The position numbers were made by a program, and so were the translations under genes. The notes beneath the pieces were generated by a model. That model saw only the letters and a program-made list of their open reading frames with translations. It was not told the origin of the DNA and did not search any database. 64,000 bases of DNA from WHSW01 sp963846565. Its GTDB lineage: Bacteria; Actinomycetota; Thermoleophilia; Solirubrobacterales; 70-9. Below, in pieces: positions 8,766 to 15,834 of this stretch. Positions within the stretch are counted from its first letter, which is position 1. Every line of letters begins with the position of its first letter. Where the stretch lies: contig CAWJWL010000001.1 in assembly GCA_963846565.1 (NCBI GenBank), forward strand, positions 310,001 through 374,000. Direction: 5' to 3'.

Positions 8766-9803
8766 TCAGCCCGCGCAGACCCAGGCCGCGGAGCCCGAGT
8801 CAGCCCAGATCTGGGCGGCGACGTCGGACTGGTCGGCCGGTGAGGCGTCTTCGGGGTCGCCTTCCCCGCCGTAGAGCTCCCACGTGGACGGGAGGATCTG
8901 GTAGGCGCCGCCGGCGCCGGAGCTCGGGTTGACCGCCTCCCAGTTGCCGCCCGACTCACACATGACGATCGACTCCGGAATCGCGTAGTTGCCAAGCCAC
9001 TCGCCGACCTCGGTGGTCGCCTGCTGCTCTGAGATCCGCTCGAGCTTCGCCACCTCGCCGGTCCAGTCGCCGATCTTCGACTGCAGCGACTCAACCGCGG
9101 CGGCGCGAGCGTCGCGGGCGGCGGCGAGGGAGGCAGCCCGGGCCTCGGCCTCGGCGCGCACGGCCGCGATCTGGTCGCGGGCGGCTGCGATCCGCTCGTT
9201 CTGCTCCTGCACCGCGGCCTCGGCGTTTGCGACCGCGGCGAGCTGGACCGCGACCGAGTCGCGCAGCGAGCGCACCCGGCCGACGAGCGCCGCGTCCGCC
9301 TCTTCGATCCGCTGCAGGTAGGTGCTGCGGGTGGCGAGGTCGTCGAAGTCGTCGGATTCGAGCAGAAGGCTGAGGGTGTCCGGCATGTGGTCGCGGTAGA
9401 TCGCGACGAGCCTGTTCGAGAGCAGGTTGAGCGAGCGCTGGAGGTCCGCACGCGCGTTCGCGAGCTCCGTCTTCGCCTCGGCTACCGCCACCTCGAGCTG
9501 CGCCTCGCGTTCCTCGCCCTGGGCGAGAACCTGGCTCAGCTGTGATTCACGCTGCGCGGCGGCGAGGGCCTCGTCCTGGGCCTCGGCGAGGGCGGCGCTG
9601 GTCTCTTCGACCTCGGCTCCGAGGGCCCGCGCCTGATCGCGGGCGCCGGCGATCTTCGAGTTGAGCTCGTCGATCGACTGGGCGCCCGAGCGCGAGACGC
9701 CGAGGGCCGCGGCACAGACCAGCGCGGCAAGCGCGGCGAGCGCCGCCGGGCGCACGCGGGAGCTGGGGCGGGGGGAGTTTTGTTCGTCGATCGGGGTGCC
9801 CAT
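8766..9803 (-). CDS. secreted coiled-coil peptidoglycan hydrolase with Rpf/lysozyme-like domain
   Basis: This 345-residue protein has an N-terminal signal/anchor helix (about 19-35). A long PcsB-like coiled coil follows (about 43-265, ending in KIGDWTGEVAKLERISEQQA). The C-terminal lytic domain is about 272-345. Catalytic Glu283 lies in VMCESGGNW, followed by the SGAGGAYQILPSTW motif of transglycosylase/resuscitation-promoting-factor folds. Cys282 and Cys343 may form a disulfide. It should cleave glycan strands during growth or division, with the coiled coil controlling access. A c-di-AMP riboswitch lies directly upstream, as is common for actinobacterial wall hydrolases. ATG 9803 is only about 8 nt after the riboswitch core. 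Confidence 0.85.
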   Translation of the reverse strand: MGTPIDEQNSPRPSSRVRPAALAALAALVCAAALGVSRSGAQSIDELNSKIAGARDQARALGAEVEETSAALAEAQDEALAAAQRESQLSQVLAQGEEREAQLEVAVAEAKTELANARADLQRSLNLLSNRLVAIYRDHMPDTLSLLLESDDFDDLATRSTYLQRIEEADAALVGRVRSLRDSVAVQLAAVANAEAAVQEQNERIAAARDQIAAVRAEAEARAASLAAARDARAAAVESLQSKIGDWTGEVAKLERISEQQATTEVGEWLGNYAIPESIVMCESGGNWEAVNPSSGAGGAYQILPSTWELYGGEGDPEDASPADQSDVAAQIWADSGSAAWVCAG

Positions 9804-9806
9804 CTT

Positions 9807-9972
9807 TCGGCGCCTACGGGGTTAGCTGACGGGCTCGCGCCTGGGCAGGCGCTACGCGACGGCGTCGCGATTCGCCCCGGGCGGGTAAGAGCAAGACCGC
9901 CTTCGGGTCCCCCGATCACCTGCAAACGAAGAGCCATCTGCAGGGGATTCGGCGAGGGCCGATCCTAGCGAA
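9807..9972 (-). ncRNA. c-di-AMP riboswitch (ydaO/yuaA class)
   Basis: Read on the minus strand, this leader contains the hallmark blocks of the ydaO class in order. A 5' TTCGCTAG is followed by a hairpin with CTGCA/TGCAG arms, then GGTGATCGGGGGACCC and GGGGCGAATC. The terminal conserved CCCGTCAGCTAACCCCGTAG leads into AGGCG. These match the known two-fold pseudosymmetric c-di-AMP aptamer. It lies between the putative promoter and the Rpf-like hydrolase. The family usually turns expression off when c-di-AMP is high. No separate terminator is obvious between aptamer and start codon, so control may be at translation. Ends are approximate. Confidence 0.85.
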
Positions 9973-10017
9973 GGGGGTTCGGCCGGCCCCTCCGCGGGCG
10001 GTGGGAACTCCTTCTCA

Positions 10018-10085
10018 TGCAACGGAAGTTGCACCGCGCGCGCGAGGCGCACGCACAACTTTACGGCTGCGAGTTGCAAGTTCTG
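10018..10085. promoter_or_regulatory. GCAAGTT-type operator cluster
   Basis: TGCAAC-GGAA-GTTGCA (10018-10033) is a perfect inverted repeat. ACAACTT and TGCAAGTTCTG (10075-10085) follow. The last 11-mer is repeated exactly, on the opposite strand, at 11936-11946 upstream of the BldC-like gene. The cluster lies between the minus-strand riboswitch and a possible short plus-strand transcript. It may bind the same MerR-type protein. Confidence 0.4.
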
Positions 10086-10226
10086 GAGGTTTATGTAGGA
10101 TTGTGCAGGCTTATTCAGGAGTGACAGGGATGGGAGTCGTCATGGGTTACCGCAAGGGCTAGTCACCGCTCAGACGTTCGTAGGAAGCAACGCCGCCAGG
10201 GCGCTCGGTTGCCGACGGCGTTTTGC
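10074..10226 (+). other. possible short transcript with 10-codon ORF and terminator
   Basis: A promoter-like TTGCAA (10074) and TAGGAT (10096) are separated by 16 bp. AGGAG precedes ATG 10130, which opens an 11-codon ORF (MGVVMGYRKG, stop at 10162). A stem AACGCCG/CGGCGTT (10189-10222) followed by TT could end the RNA. The remainder of 9973-10238 holds nothing else recognisable. It could be a small RNA, a tiny peptide gene or chance. The -35 overlaps the operator motif. Confidence 0.3.
10189..10224 (+). terminator. stem-loop with short T tract
   Basis: AACGCCG pairs with CGGCGTT across a 20-nt loop and runs into TT. It lies just after the tiny ORF and just before the stop of the convergent HD-GYP gene, so it may terminate in either direction. 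Confidence 0.35.
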
Positions 10227-10238
10227 CGTGCGTGACGG

Positions 10239-11636
10239 CTAGGAAGGCGCGAGCTCGGCGGCTGCCGACGGCGTCGCAGCCACGTAGTCGTGGATGCGGC
10301 GGTCGGAGGCGAGCTCGGTCTCGAAATCCGCGTCGCGGCCGGTTCGTGCCTCGGGTTCCTTCTCGTTCAGCACGCGGACGAAGGCCTCGACGAAGTCGCC
10401 GTCGAGTTGCGTCCCGCTGACACGCCGCATCTCCGCGATCGCCTCGAACGAGCTCATCGGCTCGCGATACGAGTCGCGCGCGGTCATCACGTCGTAGGAG
10501 TCGGCGACGGCGACGATGCGCGCGAGCGCCGGGATCTCATCGCCGGACAGGCCGTGCGGGTAGCCCTGTCCGTCGATGCGCTCGTGGTGGGCGATGATGA
10601 CCTCGCTGATGGGCGCGTAGCCCTCGATCTGCGAGACGATCCGGGCGCCCTCCTCGGGGTGTCGCTTGACCGCCGCCCACTCCTCGGCGTCGAGGCCGCG
10701 TCGGGTCGTCTTCAGGATGTGGTCCGGGAGCACGAACTTGCCGATGTCGTGGAGGAGGCCGGCGGCGTGAGCGACGTCCCGGTCCTCGGCGGAGTACCCC
10801 GCTTCGGCCGCGATCTCCCGCGCGTAGCGTGCGACGGCCGCCGAGTGCCTGGCCGTCATCCGATCGCGCAGGTCGAGCGTGCGCAGGAGCGCTGAGAGGA
10901 GAGCGACCTGGAAGCCGGCGAGTTGCTTCGCGCGTCGCTCGAGCTCGTCCGCGCGTTCCTGCGAGGTGAGGAGAGCCCTGACCAACGCCTGAAAGACGAG
11001 AACGAGCACGCCGAACAGGGCGACCCCTTCCGTGCCGACCTCCACGTAGGCCAGCGCGACGGCGAGCGCGAGGATCGCCGAGGCGAGCTCGGACGGGAGG
11101 AGCGGCACGAGCGCCCGGTTGACCTCGGCCCTGAAGCTCGAGCGGTCCTGGTAGGACGTGTACCCCGCGATCAAGCCGAAGTCGATGGCGAGCGCCAGGC
11201 AGAAGACACCGAAGATGAGCAGGTAGAACCCGGTGCTGCCCTCGGCGACACTCCCCCAGTCGGACACGCCGTGGAAGACGATCCCGGCGATCAGCGGGAA
11301 CCACGCGAATGCGACCGCGTTGATCAGCAGGTCCGTGAGCGAGTAGCGCTCGCGGACCCAGGACACGATCATCGTCAGGACGCCGGCGACGGCCGCCGGT
11401 GGTCCTCCGAAGAAGACCGCGGCGATGACGATCGCCAGGAAGCTCGCGGAGAGGACCGTTCGCCTCACAGGCAACTCGATCCGGATCAGATCGCTGATGA
11501 TCGCCATCGCCAGCAGCAGCGCCAGGGGTCCGAGGTTCCAGTCGGCGAACGGGTCGGCGAGCACCGACAGCGCCACGGCGCCGATCAGCGCGATGAGCTC
11601 AGCGGCAATCACGCCTCGTGAGGGCCTTGGCGTCAT
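10239..11636 (-). CDS. membrane HD-GYP domain protein, probable c-di-GMP phosphodiesterase
   Basis: This 465-residue protein starts at ATG 11636. Residues 1-220 hold about six hydrophobic helices forming a membrane sensor. A helical linker (SQERADELERRAKQLAGFQ) joins it to the HD-GYP domain (about 245-430). The key motifs are present: HSAAVARYAREIA, the HD of LLHDIGKF, and the signature HHERIDGQGYPHG followed by VADSYDVM. Such domains hydrolyse c-di-GMP to pGpG/GMP. It lies 35 nt downstream of the BldC-like regulator gene, so the two are probably one operon. A neighbouring GGDEF protein lacks the synthase motif, so the c-di-GMP source must lie elsewhere. Confidence 0.88.
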   Translation of the reverse strand: MTPRPSRGVIAAELIALIGAVALSVLADPFADWNLGPLALLLAMAIISDLIRIELPVRRTVLSASFLAIVIAAVFFGGPPAAVAGVLTMIVSWVRERYSLTDLLINAVAFAWFPLIAGIVFHGVSDWGSVAEGSTGFYLLIFGVFCLALAIDFGLIAGYTSYQDRSSFRAEVNRALVPLLPSELASAILALAVALAYVEVGTEGVALFGVLVLVFQALVRALLTSQERADELERRAKQLAGFQVALLSALLRTLDLRDRMTARHSAAVARYAREIAAEAGYSAEDRDVAHAAGLLHDIGKFVLPDHILKTTRRGLDAEEWAAVKRHPEEGARIVSQIEGYAPISEVIIAHHERIDGQGYPHGLSGDEIPALARIVAVADSYDVMTARDSYREPMSSFEAIAEMRRVSGTQLDGDFVEAFVRVLNEKEPEARTGRDADFETELASDRRIHDYVAATPSAAAELAPS

Positions 11637-11671
11637 GGGGTTGAGGTTGTCGCCTCCGGGTCGGGCCTGGG

Positions 11672-11893
11672 TCAGCGCGCCGCCGAGTTTCGCTCGCTGC
11701 CGGCCGGCCCCTGAACCGGCTGGCGCATCGAGGAGAGGAAGCGCTCGAGGTCGTCGAGCGAGTAGCGGCGCTGTCCGCCGGGCGTGCGGTAGACGGGAAC
11801 GAGGCCCTGATCGGACCACTTGCGAAGCGAAGCGGCGCTCACCCCGAGATGGGCCGCGGCCTCGCTTACGTTGAGGAATCGTGACGGATCCAT
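11672..11893 (-). CDS. small MerR-family DNA-binding protein, BldC-like
   Basis: This 73-residue protein is essentially one winged helix-turn-helix: LNVSEAAAHLGVSAASLRKW is the HTH and TPGGQRRYSLDDLERFL the wing. It has no effector domain. Size and order resemble BldC, which binds DNA as head-to-tail oligomers on direct repeats. An alternative is a phage excisionase-like protein, but no phage genes are adjacent. ATG 11893 was preferred over an upstream ORF extension that lacks family similarity. Upstream GCAAGTT repeats suggest autoregulation. Confidence 0.75.
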   Translation of the reverse strand: MDPSRFLNVSEAAAHLGVSAASLRKWSDQGLVPVYRTPGGQRRYSLDDLERFLSSMRQPVQGPAGSERNSAAR

Positions 11894-11935
11894 TCGCAGT
11901 CGCTTTCTTACGCGTTCATTCCACCCGAAAGCGGG

Positions 11936-12051
11936 CAGAACTTGCACTGACCTCACCTTGGTAGCCCTTCGACCACCCAACTGCCAAAGGCCTACGCGCC
12001 CTCTGCCAAGCACTGCGCAACTTCTGCGGTCGAAACTTGCGCGAACTTGCA
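11936..12051 (-). promoter_or_regulatory. AACTTGCR direct repeats upstream of the BldC-like gene
   Basis: AACTTGCA occurs at 11939 and 12044, and AACTTGCG at 12034, the last two in direct repeat 10 bp apart. GCAACTT is at 12017. CAGAACTTGCA (11936-11946) is the exact reverse complement of TGCAAGTTCTG at 10075. Tandem sites one helical turn apart fit a BldC-like head-to-tail protein. No clear promoter hexamers were assigned. Confidence 0.45.
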
Positions 12052-12133
12052 TAGCCCCTGCAAATTGGGTGCAAACGTGCGCAGATGGGCCGCCGAACGC
12101 AGGCCTGTCCGGTTCGGCGGGCCAGGCGCCGCG

Positions 12134-12955
12134 CTAGGAGAACGACTCGACCAGCGTCGCCGTGGCGGCGGCGGGGTCCTCGCCGAGCGAGGGGACGCCG
12201 TCGCGGCCGGCGATCAGGCGGGCGGCGCGGAAGCCGTAGAGCGTCGCCGCCACATGCTCGGTGCGCAGGTGGCGTAGCGGATCGCCGAGGACGTCGAGGC
12301 GGGCGTCGGAGCCGCAGATCACGATCGCCTCCGGGTTCAGCGCGCGCAGCGCGCTGCGGAAGCGGCCCTCGGCGAGGCCCGCCGACAGCGTCAGGACGCG
12401 CATGCCGGAGCGGCGGAGGAAGAGCTCGAGCGCCTGGACGTGCACCGCCTCGACCCCGAGCGGGGAGCCGGAGTCGAGCAGCAGGACGCCCTCGAGGCGG
12501 CTCGCCGGGGCGGCCAGACGGCGCGCTCCGTGGAGCCACCCGGTCGCCCAGCGGCAGGCGTGCTCGAGCTCGGCGACGCCATTGTCGCGGCGCGAGGCGA
12601 GCTCGAGGGCGGGGAGGAGGAGCTCGCTCACTGTGCGCTCGACCGAGCGCACGGCGAGGCTCTCCTCCAGCTCACGGTCCGCGGCGAGCTCGTCGAAGCG
12701 GTCGAAGGCGGTCACCAGGCGGGCCGGGGTCGCGGGTCCGCGGCCACGCCGGCGGGCGACCTCGACGGCGGAGGAGATGTTGTGCGTCTCGCGCAGTGCC
12801 TCGCGGAGGGCCTCGACCTCCTCGAGCTCGTAGACGCGGTGGTTGCCAGGCGTGCGGCGCGGGTGCGGGTAGCCAAGCCGACGCTCCCAGCTCCGCAAGG
12901 TGCTGGGGCTGACGCCGAGCATCTCGGCAGCCGCGTTGATCCTGATGCCGCTCAT
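12134..12955 (-). CDS. MerR-family regulator with B12-binding-like C-terminal domain (LitR/CarH type)
   Basis: This 273-residue protein has an N-terminal MerR HTH (residues 1-70: INAAAEMLGVSPSTLRSWERRLGYP, wing TPGNHRVYELEEVEAL). A helical domain follows, then an alpha/beta domain (about 155-270) resembling the cobalamin-binding region of LitR/CarH. The helical part keeps an E-H pair (ELEHACRW). The lower-ligand motif DxHxxG, expected near LLDSGSPLG, has no histidine. It may bind a different cobalamin form, another chromophore or no ligand. LitR/CarH proteins repress light-induced genes. A perfect palindrome just upstream suggests self-repression. Confidence 0.75.
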   Translation of the reverse strand: MSGIRINAAAEMLGVSPSTLRSWERRLGYPHPRRTPGNHRVYELEEVEALREALRETHNISSAVEVARRRGRGPATPARLVTAFDRFDELAADRELEESLAVRSVERTVSELLLPALELASRRDNGVAELEHACRWATGWLHGARRLAAPASRLEGVLLLDSGSPLGVEAVHVQALELFLRRSGMRVLTLSAGLAEGRFRSALRALNPEAIVICGSDARLDVLGDPLRHLRTEHVAATLYGFRAARLIAGRDGVPSLGEDPAAATATLVESFS

Positions 12956-12971
12956 TGGTCGAGGTAGGTCG

Positions 12972-12993
12972 CTCTACTTGATTCTAAGTAGAG
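12972..12993. promoter_or_regulatory. MerR-type palindromic operator
   Basis: CTCTACTT-GATTCT-AAGTAGAG has perfect 8-bp arms and a 6-bp spacer. It lies 16 bp upstream of the MerR/B12 start codon. On the minus strand it contains TAGAAT, a possible -10 element. It is probably the autoregulatory operator of the 12134-12955 product. Confidence 0.5.
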
Positions 12994-13071
12994 GGGAGGT
13001 CGTAGGATCGAACCACTTCTGGCAGCGATTGGCAAGGATGACCGGGTTGGGCGGCCGCGATCTTGCACCGG

Positions 13072-14013
13072 TCACTCGGGGGCGCCGCCGTTTATCGGCA
13101 CGACGATCGGACGTCCCTGAGCCTTTGCCGCGTAGGTCGCCTGCTCGGCGCGGGCGATCAGATGCTCGGGCGAGCGGCCGTCAGCCGGGCACGAGGAGAC
13201 TCCCGCAGTGATCGCGAGACGCGGTCCCTCGGGCAGCTGCGCCTCGGCGATCAGACCGGCGATCCGCTCGACCATCGGCACCAGCCCGGCGGCTTCGGTG
13301 TGCGGCGCGAGGATCGCGAACTCGTCGTCGGCGAAGCGGAACGCCTGGTCGCAGGACCGCACCTGGCGGCGAATGACTCCGGCGATCGCGCTCAGCATCC
13401 GGTCCCCGGCGGACTCTCCGTAGGCGCGGTTGATCTTCTCGAGCCCGTCGATGTCGACGAGGGCGAGCGCGAACGGATATCCGTAGCGGCGGTTCTCGGC
13501 GAGGAGCAGCGCGATCCAATCTTCCATCCTCGCGACCTTCGGCAACCCGGTGAGCTCGTCGAAGGGCGCCTCGATCGTGAACGCCTCGACCATCGATGCG
13601 CTGACCGCGCCCTGGAGCTCGCCGAAGATCTCCGCCAGCCGCGCGACGGTCCCAGGGAACTCGGCCCGCTGCGTCTCGTGCGCGTCGCGACGGATCGCCT
13701 CGACCATCAAGCCCTGGAGTGCCGCGAGATCGCGGGAGACCCGCTCGGCCGCGTCGGCGCCCCGGCGCAGGCCGGCGAGCGTCTCCGCCCGCCTGCGGCC
13801 GGCGAGCGCGCGGGTCGAGCCTGCGGCCGGATCGTCGAGGGCGCTGAAGATGTCGGCGATCAGCTGCGGCGCCTCGGTCGTGATCCACGAAACGGGCAGG
13901 TTCTCGACGTCGGCGAGCGGCGTGCGCTCGACCATGCGCAGCAACCACTCTTTCGCGAGCTGCTGATCGTCTTCGTGCGAACGCGTTCTCTCCCCGCGCG
14001 CTGGCGGCTCCAT
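13072..14013 (-). CDS. GGDEF-domain protein with degenerate active site and intact I-site
   Basis: This 313-residue protein has an N-terminal helical region (1-145) and a GGDEF fold (about 150-305, starting FDELTGLPK). The signature is ADDEF (residues 228-232) instead of GGDEF, so both glycines that hold GTP are changed. The inhibitory-site motif RxxD is intact as R219-S-C-D222, exactly five residues before the signature. The metal-site DID (187-189) is kept. This combination suggests a c-di-GMP receptor rather than a synthase, though weak activity is not excluded. It is soluble, with no membrane helix. Confidence 0.82.
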   Translation of the reverse strand: MEPPARGERTRSHEDDQQLAKEWLLRMVERTPLADVENLPVSWITTEAPQLIADIFSALDDPAAGSTRALAGRRRAETLAGLRRGADAAERVSRDLAALQGLMVEAIRRDAHETQRAEFPGTVARLAEIFGELQGAVSASMVEAFTIEAPFDELTGLPKVARMEDWIALLLAENRRYGYPFALALVDIDGLEKINRAYGESAGDRMLSAIAGVIRRQVRSCDQAFRFADDEFAILAPHTEAAGLVPMVERIAGLIAEAQLPEGPRLAITAGVSSCPADGRSPEHLIARAEQATYAAKAQGRPIVVPINGGAPE

Positions 14014-14116
14014 GCGCGGTCAACGTAGACGGCGGCCCGGTCGCCAAGTTGCGCGCGGCGTCCAGTCACGCCGACCTCCCCCTGACCGCTGCCCGCGCTG
14101 ACGTAGACTCGCCGCA

Positions 14117-15355
14117 GTGGCAGCCGAGGAGAGAGGATCCGCGGAAGGCACCGCGCCAGGCGCGCGAGCCGGGCCGGGGGCTCCTGGAGGCGACGCGATC
14201 ATCGGCGCGACGCTCGAGGGCCTGCGCCGCGCGGCGGAGGAGGTCGAGCACGTCGCGGCAGTCGCGGAGACGCTTCAGCGCAGCCTGCTCCCCGAGCGTC
14301 TCCCCGAGATCCCCGGGCTCGACAGCGCCGCGCGCTACGTCGCCGGCAGCGCCGACGCCCAGGTCGGTGGCGACTGGTATGACGTCGTCGCCCTGCGGGA
14401 GGGCCACGCCGGGGTCGCGATCGGCGACGTCGTCGGCCACGGCCTCGACGCCGCTGCTCGGATGGCAAGGCTCCAGAACGCCTTGCGCGCCTACGCGCTC
14501 GAGGGCCTGCGCCCATCGCTCGTGCTCGAGCGGATGAACAGCTTCGCGCGCGAGGTCGCGGGCGGACCGATGGCGACACTCCTCTACGGCGTCGTCGATT
14601 CGGAGGAGGGCAGCCTGCGGATGGCTTCGGCCGGTCACCCGCCGCCGCTCGTGATCGAGCCCAACGGGCACGCCTACTTCGCCGAGGGACCGGCCGGCAG
14701 TCCGCTCGGCGTCGTCCCCTTTCCGACCTACGAGGAGTCGTCGATCTCACTCCAGCCCGGCTCCACCGTCCTCCTCTACACGGACGGCCTGGTCGAGCGC
14801 CCCGAGGCGCCGCTCGACGAGGGTCTCGAATGGCTGCGCGGCTTCGCCTCCGGCGTGCCCGACCATCCGGACGAGCTCTGCGGCGCCCTGCTGCAGGCGC
14901 GCTTCCGCGACTCCGTCCCGCGCGACGACGTCGCCCTGCTCGCGGTCCGGATCGAGCCGATTCCGGTCGAGCGGATCGAGACCACCCTGCGCGCCGAGCC
15001 CGAGTCGCTGGCGCAGATGCGGCGCGCGCTCGGGCGATGGCTGCGCGCCGCGGGTGCCACCGACCAGGAGATCTACGAGACGCTGGTCGCCGCGGGCGAG
15101 GCGTGTGCGAACGCGATCGCCCACGCCTACCCGCCGGGTGAGGCCTCCTACGTGGTCGAGGCCGTGCGCGTCACCGACGGGATCGAGATCCGGGTTCGCG
15201 ACTTCGGCAGCTGGCGAGCGCCGCGAAGCGGCTCGCAAGGCCGCGGGCTCGAACTGATCGAGGAGCTGATGGACGACGTCGAGATCGACAGTGGACCGAC
15301 CGGGACCACGGTGCGCATGCGACGGGGGCTCGCTGAGGAGAAGGCGCGCCTATGA
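14117..15355 (+). CDS. SpoIIE-type PP2C phosphatase fused to RsbW-like kinase/ATPase domain
   Basis: This 412-residue protein starts at GTG. Residues about 40-285 form a PPM phosphatase: AETLQRSLLPERLPEIPG, then VGGDWYDVV and IGDVVGHGLDAAARM metal motifs, and the terminal SVPRDDVALLAVR. Residues about 295-410 form a GHKL ATPase (GEACANAIAHAYPPG N-box, VRDFGSW and GSQGRGLELIEEL G-boxes). Such fusions control anti-sigma/anti-anti-sigma partner switching by dephosphorylating and rephosphorylating a STAS protein. The next gene, overlapping by ATGA, is that STAS partner. No cognate sigma factor is in the window. Confidence 0.9.
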   Translation: MAAEERGSAEGTAPGARAGPGAPGGDAIIGATLEGLRRAAEEVEHVAAVAETLQRSLLPERLPEIPGLDSAARYVAGSADAQVGGDWYDVVALREGHAGVAIGDVVGHGLDAAARMARLQNALRAYALEGLRPSLVLERMNSFAREVAGGPMATLLYGVVDSEEGSLRMASAGHPPPLVIEPNGHAYFAEGPAGSPLGVVPFPTYEESSISLQPGSTVLLYTDGLVERPEAPLDEGLEWLRGFASGVPDHPDELCGALLQARFRDSVPRDDVALLAVRIEPIPVERIETTLRAEPESLAQMRRALGRWLRAAGATDQEIYETLVAAGEACANAIAHAYPPGEASYVVEAVRVTDGIEIRVRDFGSWRAPRSGSQGRGLELIEELMDDVEIDSGPTGTTVRMRRGLAEEKARL

Positions 15356-15717
15356 GAGACCGGATCGCCGGCTTCGAGTTCGCCGAACACGACGGCGGCG
15401 TCGTCGTCGCCTCGGTCGAGGGCGAGATCGACAGCTCGAACGCGGCCGAGCTCCGGCTCGCGCTCTCGGAGCGGCTGCCGAGCACGTCGAGCTCGCTCGT
15501 CCTCGACCTCAGCGACGTCACCTACCTCGACAGCTCCGGCATCCACCTGCTCTTCGACCTCGGGCGGCGCCTCGCCGCCCGCCGCCAGCAGATGCGTCTC
15601 GTCGTCCCCGTGCAGGCCCCGATGCGCCGAGTGCTCGAACTCTGCGCCGTCGACTCGGTCGCGCCGATGGACGAATCGCTGGACCTCTCGCTGACCTCCC
15701 TGGGCGCCGGCGACTGA
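15352..15717 (+). CDS. STAS-domain anti-anti-sigma factor (RsbV-like)
   Basis: This 121-residue protein is a single STAS domain. The phosphoacceptor is Ser61 in YLDSSGIHLL. VASVEGEIDSSNAAEL and the SSLVLDLSDVTYLD strand are typical. When unphosphorylated it should bind an RsbW-type anti-sigma kinase and release a sigma factor. Its start overlaps the upstream phosphatase/kinase stop (ATGA), so the two are translationally coupled. Confidence 0.9.
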   Translation: MRDRIAGFEFAEHDGGVVVASVEGEIDSSNAAELRLALSERLPSTSSSLVLDLSDVTYLDSSGIHLLFDLGRRLAARRQQMRLVVPVQAPMRRVLELCAVDSVAPMDESLDLSLTSLGAGD

Positions 15718-15759
15718 ATACATTCGCGCCACGTCCTCCGCTCCCGCCTTGAATCAATT

Positions 15760-15780
15760 GTCCGCGACTACGCCGCGGAC
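15760..15780. terminator. hairpin between convergent genes
   Basis: GTCCGCG pairs with CGCGGAC around a 7-nt loop. It lies between the STAS stop (15717) and the stop of the convergent LuxR-GAF gene (15835). There is no T tract, so it would be a weak or bidirectional terminator. Confidence 0.4.
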
Positions 15781-15786
15781 ATCTTG

Positions 15787-15823
15787 TTCTGCTCCCGCCT
15801 CCGGGCGTGCGCGGGCTTGCTGA
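15787..15823. repeat. dispersed intergenic repeat, copy 1
   Basis: The core CTCCGGGCGTGCGCGGG resembles sequences at 39832-39857 and 57607-57632, all just after gene ends. CCCGC/GCGGG can pair, so it may be a terminator-like or REP-like element. Similarity is by eye over about 20-25 bases. Confidence 0.35.
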
Positions 15824-15834
15824 GGGGCCCGCTT

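Noticed and set aside
15760..15780. Rho-independent terminator after the STAS gene
   Set aside because: The hairpin is good but there is no T tract, so it is kept only as a weak terminator.
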